Of a DNA stretch of 32,023 nucleotides, positions 27,302 through 32,023 are shown piece by piece (position 1 is the first letter of the stretch; each line of letters begins with the position of its first letter). The position numbers were made by a program, and so were the translations under genes. Where the stretch lies: NCBI GenBank assembly GCA_012031815.1, contig JAAUTE010000011.1, forward strand, positions 1 through 32,023, in the 5' to 3' direction. The notes under the pieces are model-generated. The model made no database searches. It saw only the letters and a program-made list of their open reading frames with translations, and was not told where the DNA came from. This DNA is from Chloroflexaceae bacterium. Lineage in GTDB: Bacteria > Cyanobacteriota > Cyanobacteriia > Cyanobacteriales > JAAUTE01.

Positions 27302-29277
27302 ATGACCAATACGCTAACGCCTTCTTCATCCCAGCTCTCCAAGCTGGAAAGCCTCAAAGTAACCAGTAATTATCTTCGCGAACCCCTTTTAAGCGAATTA
27401 ACCGAAAATAGCGACCATTTTTCCAAGGATGGCGTCCAGATCCTCAAATTCCACGGTTCCTATCAGCAGGACAATCGGGATACCCGCGATCGCGACTACC
27501 AGTTCATGTTACGTACCCGCAATCCGGGGGGATTGATTCCGCCCCAACTGTATTTGACCCTGGATCGCCTTGCGGACGAGTATGGCAGCGGCACATTGAG
27601 AGCAACGACGCGGCAGGGCTTTCAGCTCCACGGCATTCTCAAAAAAGATTTAAAAACCGTTATTTCCTCAATTATTCGCAGCCTAGGGTCAACCTTGGGA
27701 GCCTGCGGTGATTTGAACCGCAATGTCATGGCTCCTCCCGCTCCCTACAAAACTCGGACTGAGTATCAGGTTGCGTGGGAATATGCCAATAAGATTGCTG
27801 ACCTCCTGAAGCCTCAAACCGGCGCTTACTACGAAATTTGGCTGGATGGGGAAAAATTCCTCAGTGCTGAAGAAGACCCCGCCGTGAAAGCCGCCCGCCA
27901 GCGCAACGGCAATGGCACAATCTTTGCCAATAAGGAAGAACCCCTTTACGGCGATCGCTACATGCCCCGTAAATTTAAGTGCTGCGTGACGGTTCCGGGG
28001 GATAATTCCGTAGATTTGTACACCCATGATGTCGCTCTCGTGGTCATGCTCGATGCAGCGGGCGAAATTAGCTGGATTTAACGTCTTGGCCGGTGGAGGC
28101 TTGGGCCGCACCCACAACAAAGAAGAAACCTTTCCGCGCCTGGCCGATCCCATTGGCTACGTCGATAAAGCCGATGTGTTTGATCTCATGACAGCCATCG
28201 TTGCCGTCCAGCGCGATTATGGCGATCGCCAAGACCGTCGCCACGCCCGCATGAAGTATTTGCTAGAAGATTGGGGGCGTCGAAGCGTTTCGGAGCAAAG
28301 TTGAGAGTTATCTAGGTAAAGGGCTGGAGCCGTTTAAATCCCTGCCTGAGTGGAAATATCAGGATTATTTGGGCTGGAACGACCAAGGCGACGGCAAACT
28401 CTTTTTGGGACTCTCGGTGGAAAATGGCCGTATTAAGGACGAAGGTAGTTTTCGCTTAAAAACCGCCTTGCGGGAAGCGATCGCCCAATTTGACCTGCCC
28501 CTGCGCTTAACGCCCAATCACAACGTCATTCTCTACGAAATCGAACCATCTCAGCAGCTTCCCTTGCAGCAACTCTTCGATCGCCACGGCGTCCACACTT
28601 CCCCGGAGGCCATTTCGCCCTTGACGCGCTATTCAATGGCTTGTCCGGCGCTGCCGACCTGTGGACTGGCGATTACGGAATCGGAACGGGTTCTACCTGG
28701 CGTTATCAGTCGCATCGAAAATCTGCTGGAAAAACTGGGTTTGGCCGCGGAATCTATGGTGATTCGCATGACGGGTTGCCCCAACGGCTGCGCTCGTCCT
28801 TACATGGCAGAGTTGGGCTTTGTGGGCAGTGTTCCCGGCCATTACCAGGTTTGGCTAGGCGGCAACCCCGATCAAACTCGCCTGGCCCAGGCTTACAGCG
28901 ATCGCATGGCCCTTGCTCAGCTAGAGTCGTTTCTGGAGCCGATTTTTGCCTACTTCAAGCAAGAGCGCCAACCGGGAGAAAGCTTTGGTGAATTTTGCGA
29001 TCGCGTAGGATTTGACGCCATTCGGGAATTTACGGTGGGTTACGAATCTCTGCCCGTCAGTCCCCAATCCGATGCGGGGGAAGAAGCTATTAATGAAGTG
29101 GTCGAGCCGGAAGCTTCTGCGATCGCGGGCCGAGTCCGCAAGAATCGCCATCGCGTGGGCATTCCCGATGCCGTCTACGAGCGCCTCAAGGAACTCTCTC
29201 AAGCTCAAGGCCGCCCTATGAACCAACTGGTAGCCGAAGCCCTAGAAGCGCTTTTCAACCAAAGTCAGACCAATTAA
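27302..29277 (+). CDS. sir: Ferredoxin-dependent sulfite reductase, two frameshifts, RHH-like C-terminal tail
   Basis: Three track ORFs form one gene from ATG 27302. It reduces sulfite to sulfide with six electrons from ferredoxin, using siroheme and a 4Fe-4S cluster. Motifs: [13 protein letters not shown] near the start, [49 protein letters not shown], and the cluster cysteines in [11 protein letters not shown] and [12 protein letters not shown]. Frames break near 28069-28074 (restored: about one base fewer before [12 protein letters not shown]) and at GGGGG 28273-28277 (one G fewer gives [19 protein letters not shown]). The corrected length is 657 residues. The last 45 residues resemble a ribbon-helix-helix domain ([20 protein letters not shown]). 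Losing this enzyme should block sulfate assimilation, so the lesions are probably errors. Confidence 0.92.
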
Positions 29278-29408
29278 CTGCAAATAATGGAATATCATTT
29301 CATCTAACCCGTCTTGGGCTTGAGGCAAACTTATTTTGATCGTTATATTTAGCGTATCCAAGAAAATACCTCGATTTGTAGCGGTTTAAGGAAGTTTGTT
29401 TAAAGCCC

Positions 29409-29444
29409 AACATTAACTATTGATGATACATCGTAGTCAATGTT
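29409..29444. promoter_or_regulatory. 36-base imperfect palindrome upstream of the Panacea gene
   Basis: The left arm AACATTAACTATTGATG and the reverse complement of the right arm, AACATTGACTACGATG, agree except for two small differences, around an ATA centre. It lies about 150 bases before the Panacea gene and about 130 after sir. An operator for the downstream pair or a transcript hairpin are both possible; no T-run follows. Confidence 0.45.
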
Positions 29445-29595
29445 ATCCTCATTCGAGAGAACGGTTGATCTTTTAGTTCCCAGCTTGGGGGGGGGAACGG
29501 CTAGTTCTGGATCACCATCCTAGAGGACAAGGTGTCAGGAGCGTAGGTCTTTTAAAATAGGAGATGGAAAGGTATTAAATTATTGGGAACAAGAT

Positions 29596-30336
29596 ATGAA
29601 GAGCGTATTTAAAATAATTCCCTACCTACTTTCTAAAGCTAAAGAGGGTACTCCAGGTGGGGTTACTCCGCTGAAACTTCAAAAGCTTCTTTATTACGCT
29701 CAGGCTTGGAGTCTCGTTTTTAGAAATAAACCTTTGTTTTTTGAAGAAATTCAAGCTTGGGTTCACGGGCCTGCGATCCCCGAAGTATATCGGGAATTCA
29801 AGGTCTACAGATGCAATACAATACATGCTCCAGGCAGTGAACCGAATTGCCAGACGACGGCTGACGAACAGGAGATTGTAAATCTTGTTTGGGAAGCTTA
29901 TGGTCGAATGAGTGCTAAATATCTAGAAAATTTAACTCATTCTGAATACCCGTGGACAAAAGCCCGTGCTGGACTTTCCTCGAATCAATTATCCAATCGA
30001 AGTATTTCATTGCAAGACATGAAAAACTATTACAAATCCTTTGCCGAGTTTAACCATCAGCCTAGAATCAGCTCCAAAGCTTTTCTAAAGAGAAAAAATG
30101 TTGATTCGGTTAAAGGCTCCTCTTTGAGAAGAAACCTAACTAGTGGTATGGGTTCTGTCTTAAACCTGATGCCACAGTCTTCTCAATATCTGAGGTTTTC
30201 TCCTATTGATTTCTCAAGTCCCTTATCTGATGCTGAGTCCTTGGAATCTGATTGGGAAAAAGTTGGTTCATACTTTCAAGTAACAATGGACACCTTAAAA
30301 AAGGCAGAAAATAAGAATGAACGATCTGCCTTTTGA
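29596..30336 (+). CDS. Panacea (DUF4065/SocA-like) domain protein, putative antitoxin
   Basis: A 246-residue protein from ATG 29596. The Panacea signature is clear in residues 24-67: TPLKLQKLLYYAQAWSL, then FFEEIQAWVHGPAIPEVYRE. Residues to about 150 complete the domain. The last 95 residues are a polar, serine-rich extension I cannot assign. The Panacea domain is known as an antitoxin domain that neutralises many unrelated toxins encoded next to it, and as SocA-like adaptors. The next gene starts inside this one (20-base overlap), as in such pairs. The gene has no HIP1 site and is richer in AT than its neighbours, suggesting horizontal acquisition. Confidence 0.85.
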   Translation: MKSVFKIIPYLLSKAKEGTPGGVTPLKLQKLLYYAQAWSLVFRNKPLFFEEIQAWVHGPAIPEVYREFKVYRCNTIHAPGSEPNCQTTADEQEIVNLVWEAYGRMSAKYLENLTHSEYPWTKARAGLSSNQLSNRSISLQDMKNYYKSFAEFNHQPRISSKAFLKRKNVDSVKGSSLRRNLTSGMGSVLNLMPQSSQYLRFSPIDFSSPLSDAESLESDWEKVGSYFQVTMDTLKKAENKNERSAF

Positions 30337-30808
30337 TACTCAGACTCAACTTTCATTAGATAGAGAGTCGTCCCAAGACGGCTCTTCACTGACACCTCCT
30401 AGTGTTCAAAAAGTGGAAAGTTTAAGCTTTGTCGGCCCTATTCCACCTCCTGCTCTTTTAGAGCAATACAACCGCGTTCAGCCAGATGCAGCAAACAGAA
30501 TTATTGCTATGGCTGAAAGGGAAGAAGAACATAGACATAAAATGCAGGAAAAACTGATTAATGCTGAAATTGCCGATCGCCGACAGGGACGTTCCGAAAA
30601 GCGAGTTGGACAAATTTTTGGGTTTAGTATTGGTACAATTGCCATCGTTGCTGGTTCTATTGTGGCTGTTATGGGCGCACAAGTTCCTGGTACTTTTATT
30701 GGCTTGTCTGGTGTAACAGGTCTCGTCTCGGTTTTTGTGATCGATCGGCGATCGCAACAGCCGCCCGAATCCTCTTCGCTAGAAGATTTTGAGCAGGAAG
30801 ACCCTTAG
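30317..30808 (+). CDS. DUF2335 membrane protein, putative toxin or effector partner
   Basis: A 163-residue protein whose ATG lies 20 bases before the end of the Panacea gene. Residues 1-40 are polar and probably disordered. Residues 41-95 hold the DUF2335 core (PPPALLEQYNRVQPDAANRI, IAMAEREEEHRHKMQEKL) and are helical and highly charged. Two membrane helices follow (98-120 and 126-143) with a short turn, then an acidic tail. DUF2335 has no established function. A charged cytosolic helix joined to a membrane hairpin would suit a membrane-acting toxin held by the Panacea protein; this is inferred from gene context. A terminator follows. Confidence 0.82.
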   Translation: MNDLPFDTQTQLSLDRESSQDGSSLTPPSVQKVESLSFVGPIPPPALLEQYNRVQPDAANRIIAMAEREEEHRHKMQEKLINAEIADRRQGRSEKRVGQIFGFSIGTIAIVAGSIVAVMGAQVPGTFIGLSGVTGLVSVFVIDRRSQQPPESSSLEDFEQEDP

Positions 30809-30824
30809 TTTTTGTGATAAGAAA

Positions 30825-30870
30825 AGCTCGGATCCGAGGTTTATGATAGCATTAAACCCAAATCCGAGCT
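30825..30870. terminator. Bidirectional terminator between the DUF2335 gene and chlN
   Basis: AGCTCGGAT (30825-30833) pairs with ATCCGAGCT (30862-30870), and GGTTTA pairs with TAAACC inside. On the minus strand, reading out of chlN, the stem is followed by TTTTC. On the plus strand GTTT follows. It lies between convergent genes. Confidence 0.75.
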
Positions 30871-30909
30871 GTTTACTGTTCCGGTTTGCTTAAACCCGCT
30901 GGCAACTCA

Positions 30910-32023
<1,114 letters not shown>

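Noticed and set aside
26878-27357. ORFs 26878..27204 (+) and 27130..27357 (-) in the gap before sir
   Set aside because: Each overlaps a real gene at one end and lacks any family feature.
1362-29277. Programmed ribosomal frameshifting as the cause of the many frame breaks
   Set aside because: The breaks lie in unrelated genes, in both directions (+1 and -1), and lack slippery sites with a common downstream structure.
29470-29510. G9 run with GTTCCC/GGGAAC pairing
   Set aside because: The stem is short and the long G run makes the sequence uncertain; no T-run or gene context supports a function.

Overview
The window comes from a cyanobacterial chromosome. HIP1 palindromes (GCGATCGC) are scattered densely through it. 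The gene set is typically cyanobacterial: ChlN of the light-independent protochlorophyllide reductase, ferredoxin-dependent sulfite reductase, Ycf51, DUF3181, YggT, an SLH/OprB-type iron-uptake porin and a glycine-rich RRM protein. Genus is not clear from the sequence. No rRNA, tRNA, CRISPR array or transposase was seen.

Layout. 1-833 (-) is the N-terminal part of an NhaP-type antiporter that runs off the left edge; the ORF track misses it. 1362-6033 (+, one gene -) holds a GT39-like membrane glycosyltransferase, YggT, a secreted hypothetical, a cyanobacterial hypothetical and an SbcD-like nuclease. 6074-8113 holds a damaged flippase-like gene whose 3' end reads through into two overlapping PIN-domain genes on the other strand. 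8273-10643 holds a histone-deacetylase-family gene, an unlisted 33-residue membrane peptide (-) and aroB. 10955-14795 holds an FtsX/DevC-type permease, its ATPase, Ycf51 and a GldA-like dehydrogenase. 14848-16540 (-) holds a 2TM protein, DUF3181 and the pyruvate dehydrogenase E1 beta subunit. 16958-18646 holds the iron-uptake porin, preceded by a Fur-box-like palindrome. Next come an SDR enzyme, a cold-shock-type RRM protein, a membrane protein, an S8 protease with a C-terminal membrane domain (-), a secreted hypothetical, pyrR (-), a DUF1232 protein (-) and a large membrane protein (-). 27302-29277 is ferredoxin-sulfite reductase. 29596-30808 is a Panacea-domain gene overlapping a DUF2335 gene, a good candidate for a toxin-antitoxin-like pair. 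30910-32023 (-) is chlN, cut by the right edge.

The most striking window-wide property is damage to reading frames. Nine genes contain about twelve single-base indels, mostly one extra base in a G, C or T run. Correcting each restores a family-like protein and an exact multiple of three. They affect essential-looking genes (sulfite reductase) as well as dispensable ones, so sequencing or assembly error is the most likely cause. I give the corrected gene spans where the frame change is clear.

The best candidates for new biology are the Panacea/DUF2335 pair with a 36-base imperfect palindrome upstream, the antitoxin-less PIN-PIN pair that seems to have landed at the end of the flippase gene, and a ribbon-helix-helix-like tail on sulfite reductase.
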